64,000 bases of DNA, from assembly GCF_002764115.1 (NCBI RefSeq), contig NZ_CP017940.1, positions 1,152,501-1,216,500 on the forward strand, written 5' to 3'. The position numbers and the translations under genes were made by a program. The notes below the pieces were generated by a model that was not told where the DNA came from, ran no database searches, and saw only the letters and a list, made by a program, of their open reading frames with translations. This DNA comes from Phyllobacterium zundukense. GTDB taxonomy: Bacteria; Pseudomonadota; Alphaproteobacteria; Rhizobiales; Rhizobiaceae. Shown here piece by piece: positions 1 through 8,261 of the stretch (its first letter is position 1; the number at the start of each line of letters is the position of its first letter).

Positions 1-574
1 GACCGGCAGCTGAGCCCGTGTCAACAAGAGTGAAACCGTGCTCGTCGCCACCATAGGCCTTGTAGAAATTGGCAGTGGTAATCTGGCAAGCCCAGCCCGA
101 CGGGCAGTTGAAGACCGCGCCCTTCTTCGGATCTTCCGGTGAAGGGAACAATTCCGGATGCTTCATGGCATCGGCGATGGTTTTGATCTCCGGATGGGCT
201 TCGGCGAAATATTTAGGGATCCACCAGCTTTCCGTGCCGCCTTCCGTGATGGCTGGCGCAGCGTAGACGAGCTTGCCTTCCTTGACCGCCTTTTCAAGCG
301 GCTCGCGAACAGAATTGAGCCAGCCCTCCGGTGCAATATCCGGCTGTCCCTTTTCGATCATGGACGTGAAAGTCGGAACGGTGTCGCCCGCAACGAGTTC
401 AGCGTCACAACCATAGCCTTCGCTAAGGATGATCTTGTCGAGATTGGCGAGGGCTTCTGCCGACTGCCAGTTCATGTTGGCGATTGTAACGGTACCGCAT
501 TCAGCTGCCGATGCCGATCCGGCATAGCCGAAAAGACCAGCGGCCAATATAGTTGAAGCGAGCAGCTTCTTCAT
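1..574 (-). CDS. Glycine betaine/proline-type ABC transporter substrate-binding protein (ProX/OpuAC family), 3' end outside window
   Basis: Periplasmic solute-binding protein of a compatible-solute ABC importer; only the first 191 codons are inside the window. Reading the reverse strand from the ATG at 574 gives a typical signal peptide (Lys-Lys start, hydrophobic core, cleavage near GSASAA) followed by a mature chain that matches the OpuAC fold: an early TIANMNWQSAE segment, then GWLNSV and a GGTESWWIPKYF stretch of the aromatic-rich kind that forms ligand cages in betaine binders. The exact ligand (glycine betaine, choline or proline betaine) cannot be read from this part. The permease and ATPase genes should lie beyond the left edge. 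No other gene in the window belongs to it. Confidence 0.85.
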   Translation of the reverse strand, partial: MKKLLASTILAAGLFGYAGSASAAECGTVTIANMNWQSAEALANLDKIILSEGYGCDAELVAGDTVPTFTSMIEKGQPDIAPEGWLNSVREPLEKAVKEGKLVYAAPAITEGGTESWWIPKYFAEAHPEIKTIADAMKHPELFPSPEDPKKGAVFNCPSGWACQITTANFYKAYGGDEHGFTLVDTGSAAG

Positions 575-1310
575 GTTCTTAGTCTCCCACTCATTTGACA
601 GTTCACCCGAAAACGAATTCTAACTTGGTACTGCCTTACCCAGTCGTTCGCTTATGTGCCATTTGGCATCTTTATCCCGTCAGAATGCAATGGTTTCATT
701 GAATTAATGCGGTATATCGCGACAAGGCCTATCGATATAACGACGCCGGGAAAATGATTGCGATACCAGATGGGTATATAGCTCATCTGAGCATCGTAAC
801 AAAGGAATGAGCGAGAGATCAACGCTTTAGGCAATTTTCCTTCATCGTCTTGTTTAATCCTGCAGTGCTTTCGGGTTTTTGCGTGCCAGCGAAATCATTG
901 ATGAGGCAACAGACGAAACGCCGCCAGATATGGCTTTTCCATTAGCGCCAAGCTGTTTTGAAGATGGCGTTTTGCCAAAATGCCCAAGCTATTGGAGGAG
1001 GGAGATGGCGCCGGCATAGCTGCCATGCAAATTTGCGAGAGCCAATGCTGTAAATGCGACACGCCATGGCGAATTTTCTTGATCAAACTTTAGGCAAAGA
1101 GCGCATTTGAGTGGCACAACAGTTTTCTCTCTTCGAGGTGCAGAAATGCTCTACATTTTTAACCGCAACAACCGCGTACACATTTCGTGGAATGCCACCG
1201 AAAAGCGCAACGCACCTTCCGGCAATGCAAAGAGTGGCATCGCTTCTGCGCTGTCCTTCATCTGGACGCGCTCGGCCGGTTGATCGCAGTAAAATTCGCT
1301 GACTCAAGAG

Positions 1311-1338
1311 CCGCTGCCTTCCGAAGGTGGCGGCTTTT
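1311..1338 (+). terminator. Candidate intrinsic terminator, imperfect stem
   Basis: GCCGC-TGCCTT pairs with AAGGTG-GCGGC around a CCG loop, with a two-base internal mismatch, and is followed by CTTTTCT. It faces right, with no rightward gene upstream. Confidence 0.4.
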
Positions 1339-1378
1339 CTATGCGGTTATCGTCCGGAAATTCGCGGTCAGCCATATC

Positions 1379-1417
1379 AAAAACCGCCCTGTCCATGATG
1401 GAGCAGTGCGGTTTTTT
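1379..1417. terminator. Intrinsic terminator, bidirectional stem
   Basis: AAAAACCGC (1379-1387) pairs exactly with GCGGTTTTT (1408-1416), and an inner CTG/CAG extends the stem. The A- and T-tracts at both feet let it work on either strand. The leftward mmsB transcript ends at 1616, so this could be its terminator, placed about 200 bases after the stop codon. On the right-reading strand it would end an unknown RNA. Confidence 0.6.
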
Positions 1418-1615
1418 GCCAAATTACGCATGGCGTCTGCCGAACGGTACACTGGCAGAAATAACAACTCCGGTACGCAGTACCTGATCCGGAGCAGGGA
1501 GCAGGGTCTTGGTCTGCTCACCTGTAAAGTTTTAACCGGACATCGTTACCGCGAGGTTATCGAGAGCTTAAGCAAATCTAAATTCTGGAACTTTCCGTAC
1601 GTTTCTTTGGCATAA

Positions 1616-2506
1616 TCAGATTTGGCGCTTGGCATCACGCAAATAATTGATGATGCCGGAAAAATCCGTAGCTTCATTGCCTGCCGCGCCAAACTGCGCG
1701 TAAATCTCCTCGGCATGGGCACCAAGGGGTGTCGCTGCGCCAACACTCTGCGCTGCTTCTTGTGACAATCTCAGGTCTTTCAGCATCAATGCTGCGGCAA
1801 AGCCGGGTTTGTAGTCATTATTGGCGGGTGAAGTCGGTACAGGTCCCGGAACAGGGCAATAGGTGGTCAGCGACCAGCATTGACCGGAAGAGGTCGAGGC
1901 AACATCGAACAGTGCCTGGTGCGACAGGCCAAGCTTTTCCGCCAGTGTGAAAGCCTCGCTGACACCGATCATCGAAATGCCGAGGATCATGTTATTGCAG
2001 ATTTTCGCTGCCTGGCCGTTGCCCGCTTCGCCGCAATGGACAATTCTGGCTCCCATGTGCTTCAGCACGGGTTCAGCCTCGAGGAACGCTTCTGTGCTGC
2101 CGCCGACCATGAAGGTCAACGTACCAGCGGCGGCACCGCCAATACCGCCGGAAACGGGCGCATCGACTGACAGCAAGCCATTCTTTTGCGCAATCTCGTG
2201 GGCCTCGCGTGCGGAATCGACGTCAATTGTCGAGGAATCGATGAAAAGCGCTCCGCTCCTGGCCCCTTTCGCTACCGATTCATAGACGGACAAGACATGT
2301 TTGCCAGCCGGTAGCATCGTGATGACGATATCGGCTTCACCCACGGCAGCCTCGGCGTTGGCTGCGATTGTCACGCCATTGCCCTGCGCAACACTCAGAT
2401 TTTCCGGCAACAGGTCAAAGCCAAGAACCTTGTGTCCGGCCTTGACCAGATTGGCGGCCATTGGATTGCCCATATGTCCAAGACCGATAAAAGCGACTGT
2501 TGTCAT
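1616..2506 (-). CDS. mmsB: 3-hydroxyisobutyrate dehydrogenase
   Basis: Oxidises 3-hydroxyisobutyrate to methylmalonate semialdehyde with NAD+ in valine breakdown (cytoplasm). The 296-residue length is normal for the family. The N-terminal Rossmann motif is GLGHMGNPMA (residues 8-17), the substrate loop is DAPVSGGIGGA near residue 115, and the catalytic lysine lies in GNGQAAKICNN near residue 170. The ATG at 2506 has a GGAG about 10 bases upstream. The acyl-CoA dehydrogenase gene lies 30 bases upstream on the same strand, giving two steps of one pathway in one transcript. The family also includes tartronate semialdehyde reductase and GarR-like enzymes; the neighbour favours MmsB. Confidence 0.88.
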   Translation of the reverse strand: MTTVAFIGLGHMGNPMAANLVKAGHKVLGFDLLPENLSVAQGNGVTIAANAEAAVGEADIVITMLPAGKHVLSVYESVAKGARSGALFIDSSTIDVDSAREAHEIAQKNGLLSVDAPVSGGIGGAAAGTLTFMVGGSTEAFLEAEPVLKHMGARIVHCGEAGNGQAAKICNNMILGISMIGVSEAFTLAEKLGLSHQALFDVASTSSGQCWSLTTYCPVPGPVPTSPANNDYKPGFAAALMLKDLRLSQEAAQSVGAATPLGAHAEEIYAQFGAAGNEATDFSGIINYLRDAKRQI

Positions 2507-2536
2507 CGCAGCGTTTCTCCCTGATACAATTTTGAT

Positions 2537-3691
2537 TTAACGCACCGTCATATGCCGGGCGATGATGACCCGCATGATTTCGTTTGTGCCTTCCAGAATC
2601 TGGTGAACACGCAGATCGCGGACGATCTTCTCGATGCCATAGTCGTGCAGGTAGCCATAGCCGCCATGGATTTGCAGCGCGTCATTGGCGACGTTGAACC
2701 CCGTATCGGTGACAAAGCGCTTGGCCATTGCCGACCATTTCGAGGCGTCATGTGTCTTGCGGTCGAGCTTCGATGCGGCGGTGTAGAGCAGCATGCGCGC
2801 AGCCGAAAGCTCAGTCTCCATGTCGGCGAGCTTGAACTGCAAGGCCTGGAATTGGTTGATGGCCTTGCCGAAAGCCTTGCGCTCAGCGGCATAGCTGACA
2901 GCCTTGTCGAGCGCGGACTGTGCCCCGCCGAGCGAGCAGGCAGCGATATTCAAGCGTCCACCATCAAGCCCGCCCATGGCGATGCGAAAGCCGTCGCCTT
3001 CCTCGCCAAGCCGGTTTGCCACTGGAATCCGGCAATTGTCGAAGAGAACCTGCCTGGTCGATTGGGCGTTCCAGCCCATCTTGTATTCGTTGGCGCCGAA
3101 TGACAGGCCGGGTGCGTCCTTTGGAACAACCAATGCGGAGATTCCCTTCGGTCCATCCTCACCGGTACGCACCATGGTGACGTAAATATCCGAATCGCCT
3201 GCGCCTGAAATGAATTGCTTGGCGCCATTCAGCACATAATGATCGCCGTCACGCACCGCGCGTGTCTTCAACGCTGCCGCATCGGAACCGGAATTGGGCT
3301 CGGTCAGGCAATAGCTCGCCAGCCATTCCATGGATGTCAGTCGTGGCACGAAGCGCTGACGCTGCTCCTCATTGCCAAAGAGGTCGACCATCCATGTTCC
3401 CATGTTGTGGATCGATATGAAGGCCGAAAATGCCGGGCAAGCCGCCGACAGCGCCTCGAAGATCAGCACAGCATCGAGCCGCTTCAATCCTGACCCACCC
3501 ACATCCTCGCGTACATAGATGCCGCCCATGCCGAGCGGACCGGTTTCGCGAATCACATCTGCCGGAAAATGCTTGTCACGATCCCAGGCGAGCGCATTGG
3601 GCGCTACCCGGTCTGCTGCAAAGGCCCGGGCCATGTCCTGGATTGCCAGTTGATCCTCATTGAGTTCAAACTGGCCAAGCGACGTATCCAT
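2537..3691 (-). CDS. Isobutyryl-CoA dehydrogenase (acyl-CoA dehydrogenase family)
   Basis: FAD enzyme that introduces the alpha-beta double bond into a short branched acyl-CoA, here probably isobutyryl-CoA from valine. The 384-residue protein has the full family architecture: helical N-domain, beta-domain with AYCLTEP-like FAD motif (read here as SYCLTEPNSGSD near residue 125), and a C-terminal helical domain with the catalytic glutamate in ILEGTNEI near residue 368. The ATG at 3691 is chosen over a longer frame because GGGAGG sits 6 bases upstream. It lies directly upstream of mmsB, which supports a valine role. Electrons would go to ETF, which is not encoded here. Confidence 0.85.
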   Translation of the reverse strand: MDTSLGQFELNEDQLAIQDMARAFAADRVAPNALAWDRDKHFPADVIRETGPLGMGGIYVREDVGGSGLKRLDAVLIFEALSAACPAFSAFISIHNMGTWMVDLFGNEEQRQRFVPRLTSMEWLASYCLTEPNSGSDAAALKTRAVRDGDHYVLNGAKQFISGAGDSDIYVTMVRTGEDGPKGISALVVPKDAPGLSFGANEYKMGWNAQSTRQVLFDNCRIPVANRLGEEGDGFRIAMGGLDGGRLNIAACSLGGAQSALDKAVSYAAERKAFGKAINQFQALQFKLADMETELSAARMLLYTAASKLDRKTHDASKWSAMAKRFVTDTGFNVANDALQIHGGYGYLHDYGIEKIVRDLRVHQILEGTNEIMRVIIARHMTVR

Positions 3692-3811
3692 GGCTAACCT
3701 CCCTGTATTCCCACTACCCGTCACTCTATCCCATGCGCCAAGTGGCGCAACGCTTCAGATGAGTTTTGGATGGGGCTAGGAAGAGAAAGACATATCCGCT
3801 ACTCAAAGCCC

Positions 3812-5272
3812 ATGACACGCGCAATCATGTTGCAGGGAACAGGCTCTGACGTTGGTAAATCCGTCCTGGTGGCCGGGCTTTGCCGGCTTGCCCGTAATCG
3901 CGGGCTGAAAGTGCGTCCCTTCAAACCGCAGAATATGTCGAATAATGCTGCTGTGAGCGACGACGGCGGCGAGATCGGCCGGGCGCAATGGCTGCAGGCG
4001 CGTGCCTGCGGTGTGCCGTCCTCGGTGCACATGAATCCGGTGCTCTTGAAACCGCAATCGGAGACCGGCAGTCAGATCATCGTTCAGGGCAAGGTCTGGG
4101 GGCAGGCCAAGGGCAGGGATTACCAGAGATTCAAGGCGCAACTGCTCGACGCGGTGATGGCGTCGTGGGAGGTCGTTTGCGATGGCGCCGATCTGGTGAT
4201 CGTGGAGGGTGCGGGCTCACCAGCGGAAATCAACCTGCGTGCCGGTGATATTGCCAATATGGGCTTTGCCACGCGGGCAAAAGTCCCGGTGGTCCTGGTT
4301 GGCGATATCGACCGGGGCGGTGTGATAGCGTCGATCGTTGGCACGCACGCGATCCTGCAGCCGGAAGACCGCGACATGATCATCGGCTACATCATCAACA
4401 AGTTTCGCGGCGATGTTTCGCTCTTCGACGATGGGCTGAAATCGATAACGCAGTTTACTGGCTGGCCGTCGTTCGGTGTTGTTCCGTGGTTGAGGGACGC
4501 CTCCCGGTTGCCTGCGGAGGACTCTGTCGTCCTGGAGCGGCTGGTCAAAGGGGAGGGGCGGGCGCTGAAGATCGCAGTCCCTGTTCTGGATCGCATTGCC
4601 AATTTTGACGATCTCGATCCGCTGATGGCGGAACCGCAGGTGGATGTCGTGATGGTTCGCAGCGGCGAGAGAGTGCCGGTGGATGCGGGACTGGTGATCA
4701 TACCCGGTTCAAAGTCGACGATTGGCGATCTGCTGCGCTTTCGGGAAAATGGATGGGACCGGGATCTCGATATGCACAGGCGGCGTGGCGGCCACATCAT
4801 CGGCATTTGCGGCGGCTACCAGATGCTGGGCCGGACGGTGCGTGATCCCAATGGAATTGAAGGAAGTGTCACCGACGTTGAGGGCCTCGGCCATCTCGAT
4901 ATCGACACGGTGATGGAGCCGGAAAAGACTGTTCGCAATGTCGAGGCGCATTCATTGCAATTCGATCTGCCGTTGAACGGCTACGAAATACATCTTGGCA
5001 GAACGACGGGTCCCGACTGCGAGCGGCCAACGGCGCGCATCAATGGCATTGCAGACGGTGCTGCGTCCAAGGACGGCAAAGTCTTTGGTACCTATCTGCA
5101 TGGGCTGTTCGGGGCGGATGAATTTAGAGCGGCATTGTTACGATCTATGGGAATCGCCGCTGAGGCGTTTGACTATCATGCCGGAGTGGGTGCCGCTCTC
5201 GATTCGATAGCCGGCCAACTGGCTGAAGTTCTCGATATTGACGCGCTGCTGCGGCCGAAATCGCAGCGATGA
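3812..5272 (+). CDS. cobQ: Cobyric acid synthase
   Basis: Glutamine- and ATP-dependent amidation of adenosylcobyrinic acid a,c-diamide at positions b, d, e and g. The N-terminal dethiobiotin synthetase-like domain carries the P-loop GTGSDVGKS at residues 9-17. The C-terminal class I amidotransferase domain has the nucleophile cysteine in GICGGYQMLG near residue 333 and the catalytic histidine in YLHGLFG near residue 430. Its 486 residues fit the family. The ATG at 3812 aligns with family starts; an in-frame upstream start would add 14 unlikely residues. It stands alone, divergent from the acyl-CoA dehydrogenase and ending just before the cobalamin riboswitch, so it is not under that switch. 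Confidence 0.95.
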   Translation: MTRAIMLQGTGSDVGKSVLVAGLCRLARNRGLKVRPFKPQNMSNNAAVSDDGGEIGRAQWLQARACGVPSSVHMNPVLLKPQSETGSQIIVQGKVWGQAKGRDYQRFKAQLLDAVMASWEVVCDGADLVIVEGAGSPAEINLRAGDIANMGFATRAKVPVVLVGDIDRGGVIASIVGTHAILQPEDRDMIIGYIINKFRGDVSLFDDGLKSITQFTGWPSFGVVPWLRDASRLPAEDSVVLERLVKGEGRALKIAVPVLDRIANFDDLDPLMAEPQVDVVMVRSGERVPVDAGLVIIPGSKSTIGDLLRFRENGWDRDLDMHRRRGGHIIGICGGYQMLGRTVRDPNGIEGSVTDVEGLGHLDIDTVMEPEKTVRNVEAHSLQFDLPLNGYEIHLGRTTGPDCERPTARINGIADGAASKDGKVFGTYLHGLFGADEFRAALLRSMGIAAEAFDYHAGVGAALDSIAGQLAEVLDIDALLRPKSQR

Positions 5273-5304
5273 CGCGGCAGGCGTTATTGATGTCGCAGAT
5301 TCGT

Positions 5305-5333
5305 TTGACATTTCTGGCGCTTGATGAATAACG
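5305..5333 (+). promoter_or_regulatory. Candidate promoter of the riboswitch transcript
   Basis: TTGACA at 5305-5310 is a perfect -35 match. An AT-rich AATAAC-like segment lies about 17 bases downstream. The spacing and the position just before the riboswitch aptamer fit a housekeeping-sigma promoter, although the -10 match is weak. Confidence 0.45.
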
Positions 5334-5338
5334 TTCAA

Positions 5339-5595
5339 CCATGATTGGTTCCCGTATCGGCCAAAGGCCAAGGGATCAAAAGGGAATGTGACGGCCGTAC
5401 CCATCAGGGCGGCCTAACCGCAGCCGACCCCGCGACTGTAGAGCGGCGAGGGTCAATGTCAGCGCCAGACGCGAAAGCCGATGGCAGCCACTGGGAAACC
5501 GGGAAGGCGGCATTGATCTTACGACCCGCGAGCCAGGAGACCTGCCAGTCATAGGGCAATAGTGCCCAAAACCGAAGGGGATTGTCCCTTCTGGC
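5339..5595 (+). promoter_or_regulatory. Cobalamin (B12) riboswitch with expression platform
   Basis: All conserved blocks of the adenosylcobalamin aptamer appear in order: AAAAGGGAATGTG at 5378-5390, CCCCGCGACTGTA near 5428-5440, GCCACTGGGAAACCGGGAAG at 5487-5506, and an exact B12 box AGCCAGGAGACCTGCC at 5531-5546. Two short hairpins follow (GGGCA/TGCCC at 5554-5567 and GAAGGG/CCCTTC at 5574-5591), with no T-run, just before the cbtB ribosome binding site. This suggests control of translation rather than termination. It should repress cbtB and the long downstream gene set when B12 is plentiful. Confidence 0.95.
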
Positions 5596-5612
5596 CCTGC
5601 ACGGAGGTTGTT

Positions 5613-5792
5613 ATGGCTGCTGCACGTACTTCGACTACGATTTCTCTCCCGCTTGCTACGCGTCTGACGACGGCGGTGTTTTCTCTTATGCTTGGTGTAT
5701 TCATCATTTACGGCGTTGGCCTTTCGCATTCCGAAACGCTGCATGACACAGCGCATGACACCCGCCATTCATACGGATTCCCTTGCCATTAA
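5613..5792 (+). CDS. cbtB: Cobalt transporter subunit CbtB
   Basis: Small (59-residue) membrane partner of CbtA, a predicted cobalt importer known for its place under B12 riboswitches. One membrane helix spans about residues 16-37 (TAVFSLMLGVFIIYGVGLSH). The short tail is rich in histidine (SHSETLHDTAHDTRHS) and ends PCH, a likely metal-binding end. The ATG at 5613 has GGAGG 6 bases upstream; an upstream in-frame ATG would start inside the riboswitch platform and is rejected. It is the first gene after the riboswitch. Confidence 0.9.
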   Translation: MAAARTSTTISLPLATRLTTAVFSLMLGVFIIYGVGLSHSETLHDTAHDTRHSYGFPCH

Positions 5793-5916
5793 GTCTGACA
5801 CCGGCTGGATAAACTGATTCAGCCACCAGCGCTTACGCATTGAAAAAATACGGTTTGTTTGCCCGGGACGTTTTTGCGTACCCGGCATCTTGCTTTAGGG
5901 ATTGGGAGCAGATCTC

Positions 5917-6651
5917 ATGTTGGTAAAGTATCTCCTGGCTACGATCGTAGCTGGTTTGTTTGCTGGTATCCTTTTGACACCGGCTATGTATGTGCGGAAT
6001 GTTCCGCTCATTCTTCACGCTGAGGAATATGAAAACGCTGGTGCGGCCGAGCATAGCCACGACGCTGCCGCGGCAACTGCAACGACAACAGCCGAAAGCG
6101 CACCTGCGGTCGCTCCGCATGTTCACGACGAAGAGGCAGGACCTGAGCTACCATTTGGACGGCTCGGCAACACGCTGCTGATCAACCTAGTGGCCGGTGC
6201 AGGCTTTGCACTTATTACAGGTGCCGCTGCGCTTTTCTTTGGCCGTAAGATCACGCTGCAGAACGGGATTTACTGGGGCCTCGCAGGTTTCTTCATCTTC
6301 AATTTTGCACCCTCATTCAGCCTTGCACCGGAATTGCCGGCAATGCCCGCAGCTGACCTCGCCACAAGACAAGCATGGTGGCTCATTACGGTCGTTCTCA
6401 CAGCGGCCGGTGTTTATCTCATCGTCCTTCGCGAGGAGATCTGGGCAAAAGCCCTGGGTGTAGTGCTCATCGTTGCGCCGCATATTTACGGTGCACCGGA
6501 AGCTGAAGACCTGACATCGGCCGTCCCCCCGACACTCGCCTCGGAATTTGCCGTGTCAACGCTGGCGACGAACCTGTTCTTCTGGGTTGTGCTCGGAACG
6601 GCGCTGGGCTGGGCTATTCAGCACTATGCGGCATCGGAGCTCGAGGGCTGA
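5917..6651 (+). CDS. cbtA: Cobalt transporter subunit CbtA
   Basis: Multi-pass membrane protein of 244 residues that with CbtB is thought to bring cobalt into the cell for corrin synthesis. It begins with a hydrophobic helix ([19 protein letters not shown]). Residues about 30-75 form a loop with an alanine/threonine-rich linker and several histidines (HSHD, HVHDEE), followed by further membrane helices. The ATG at 5917 follows GGGAG; the in-frame TTG 15 bases upstream is rejected. Its last base is shared with the first base of cobU, so the two are translationally coupled. The role comes from family knowledge and the riboswitch, not from any catalytic residue. Confidence 0.88.
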   Translation: MLVKYLLATIVAGLFAGILLTPAMYVRNVPLILHAEEYENAGAAEHSHDAAAATATTTAESAPAVAPHVHDEEAGPELPFGRLGNTLLINLVAGAGFALITGAAALFFGRKITLQNGIYWGLAGFFIFNFAPSFSLAPELPAMPAADLATRQAWWLITVVLTAAGVYLIVLREEIWAKALGVVLIVAPHIYGAPEAEDLTSAVPPTLASEFAVSTLATNLFFWVVLGTALGWAIQHYAASELEG

Positions 6652-7175
6652 TGCAAACACTGGAACGCGGGGTCACCTTTATCCTTGGCGGCGCGCGTTC
6701 CGGTAAGTCGTCTCTTGCCGAAGGCTTGATCGAGGCATCCGATCTGGATGCAGTCTATCTCGCCACTGGCAGAGCCTGGGACGACGAGATGTCTGCGCGG
6801 ATCGGGGTGCACAAAGCGCGACGCGGTCCGTCCTGGACGACAATTGAAGAGCCGCTCGACCTTGTCGGCGTTTTGCAAAACGAATGCGCCGACAACAAAG
6901 CGATCCTCGTCGATTGTCTCACTCTGTGGCTCACCAATCTGATGATGACGGAGCGCGACATAGAAGCGGAGACGGCGGAGCTTGTTGCGGTGCTGCCGCG
7001 TCTCAAGGGCACCGTGGTGTTCGTATCGAATGAGGTTGGTCTGGGAATCGTTCCGGAAAACCGCATGGCGCGCGAGTTTCGCGATCATGCGGGCCGCCTA
7101 CACCAAGCCGTGGCGAACGCCGCGGCAACAGTCTATTTCGTGGCAGCAGGACTGCCGCTCAAAATGAAGGGATAA
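6651..7175 (+). CDS. cobU: Bifunctional adenosylcobinamide kinase / adenosylcobinamide-phosphate guanylyltransferase
   Basis: Phosphorylates adenosylcobinamide and then transfers GMP to make adenosyl-GDP-cobinamide, activating it for attachment of the lower ligand. CobU is the Salmonella name; CobP is the Pseudomonas denitrificans name. The 174-residue protein has the P-loop [12 protein letters not shown] at residues 12-23, the [10 protein letters not shown] motif near residue 89, and the guanylylated-histidine region [11 protein letters not shown] near residue 145. It starts at the last base of the cbtA stop codon and ends 4 bases before cobW. Confidence 0.94.
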   Translation: MQTLERGVTFILGGARSGKSSLAEGLIEASDLDAVYLATGRAWDDEMSARIGVHKARRGPSWTTIEEPLDLVGVLQNECADNKAILVDCLTLWLTNLMMTERDIEAETAELVAVLPRLKGTVVFVSNEVGLGIVPENRMAREFRDHAGRLHQAVANAAATVYFVAAGLPLKMKG

Positions 7176-7179
7176 CAAC

Positions 7180-8247
7180 ATGCAGGATCGCAAGATGCTT
7201 GATCAAAAGATTCCGGCAACGGTCATCACCGGCTTTCTGGGTTCGGGTAAGACGACGATGATCCGCAACCTGCTCGAAAATGCCAATGGCAAGCGCATCG
7301 CGCTGATCATCAACGAATTTGGTGATCTGGGCGTTGATGGCAACCTGCTCAAAGGATGCGGTATCGAGGCCTGCCGCGATGAGGACATGATCGAATTGAA
7401 CAATGGCTGTATCTGCTGCACCGTTGCCGATGATTTCATTCCGACCATGACCAAGCTCCTGGATCGTCCGGATCGCTTCGACCATATCGTCATTGAGACG
7501 TCCGGCCTTGCCTTGCCGCAGCCGCTGGTAGCAGCCTTCAACTGGCCGGAGATCAAGACGCAGGTGACCGTCGATGGTGTGGTCACCGTCATCGACGCTG
7601 CCGCTGTTTCGGAAGGTCGCTTTGCCGACGATCACGACAAGCTCGATGCGCAGCGGGTTCAGGATGAATCGCTCGATCACGACAGCCCGCTCGAAGAACT
7701 GTTCGAAGACCAGATCCGGGCTGCCGATCTCATTGTTCTGAACAAGACCGACCTGATCAGCGGTGCCCAGCTCGACGCCGTCAAGAGCGATGTACAGAGC
7801 CGGTCAGTGCGCGCGCTCAACATGGTTCCGGCGAGCTTCGGCAAACTCAGCAATCAGTTGCTGCTCGGACTTGGCGTGGGCACAGAGGAAGACATCGCCA
7901 ATCGGAGATCGCACCATGAGATGGAACATGAAGCGGGCGAAGAGCATGACCACGACGAATTCGAAAGCTTCGTTGTCGGCCTTGGACCGGTGGCCGAGCC
8001 GAAATCATTCGTCGAGAAACTCAAGAGTGTGATTGCGGACCACGACGTTTTGCGGCTCAAGGGCTTCGTCGATGTACCCGGCAAGCCGATGCGCCTTGTG
8101 GTGCAAGCGGTGGGTTCGCGGATCGAACACTATTTCGACCGCAGCTGGAATCCGGGCGAAGAGCGCCAGACGCGGCTCGTCGTCATCGGTCTGCACGATA
8201 TCGACACGGCGGCCATCTCAAGTGCAATGAATGCCGCAGCGGCCTGA
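7180..8247 (+). CDS. cobW: CobW family GTPase, cobalt metallochaperone for cobaltochelatase
   Basis: G3E-family GTPase that in cobalamin clusters is thought to deliver cobalt to CobNST. The 355 residues contain the P-loop GFLGSGKTTM near residue 18, the CxCC metal site (GCICCTVADD) near residue 80, the NKTD guanine motif near residue 188, and a histidine/acid-rich segment (HHEMEHEAGEEHDHDEFE) near residue 246. That segment may hold or buffer metal. A CobW C-terminal domain follows. The ATG at 7180 follows AAGGGA. Its place between cobU and cobN points to cobalt rather than zinc. Confidence 0.93.
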   Translation: MQDRKMLDQKIPATVITGFLGSGKTTMIRNLLENANGKRIALIINEFGDLGVDGNLLKGCGIEACRDEDMIELNNGCICCTVADDFIPTMTKLLDRPDRFDHIVIETSGLALPQPLVAAFNWPEIKTQVTVDGVVTVIDAAAVSEGRFADDHDKLDAQRVQDESLDHDSPLEELFEDQIRAADLIVLNKTDLISGAQLDAVKSDVQSRSVRALNMVPASFGKLSNQLLLGLGVGTEEDIANRRSHHEMEHEAGEEHDHDEFESFVVGLGPVAEPKSFVEKLKSVIADHDVLRLKGFVDVPGKPMRLVVQAVGSRIEHYFDRSWNPGEERQTRLVVIGLHDIDTAAISSAMNAAAA

Positions 8248-8261
8248 TTAAAGGAAACTGA

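Larger units (their letters stand above)
575..1615. other. Gene-free region of about 1 kb with two orphan hairpin terminators
   Basis: No open frame here has a convincing start, codon pattern or recognisable product; all are short and overlap each other on both strands. The stretch just left of 660 should hold the promoter of the binding-protein gene that reads leftward. The right half contains two hairpins followed by T-runs that face right although no rightward gene lies upstream. That leaves room for a small RNA or a decayed gene, but nothing is recognised. Confidence 0.5.

Noticed and set aside
1187..1615. 142-residue open frame on the + strand in the left gap
   Set aside because: Contains both hairpin terminators within it, no ribosome site, and no domain; unlikely to be translated.
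3692..3811. Second B12 riboswitch before cobQ
   Set aside because: No B12 box or other conserved aptamer block is present in the 120-base gap.
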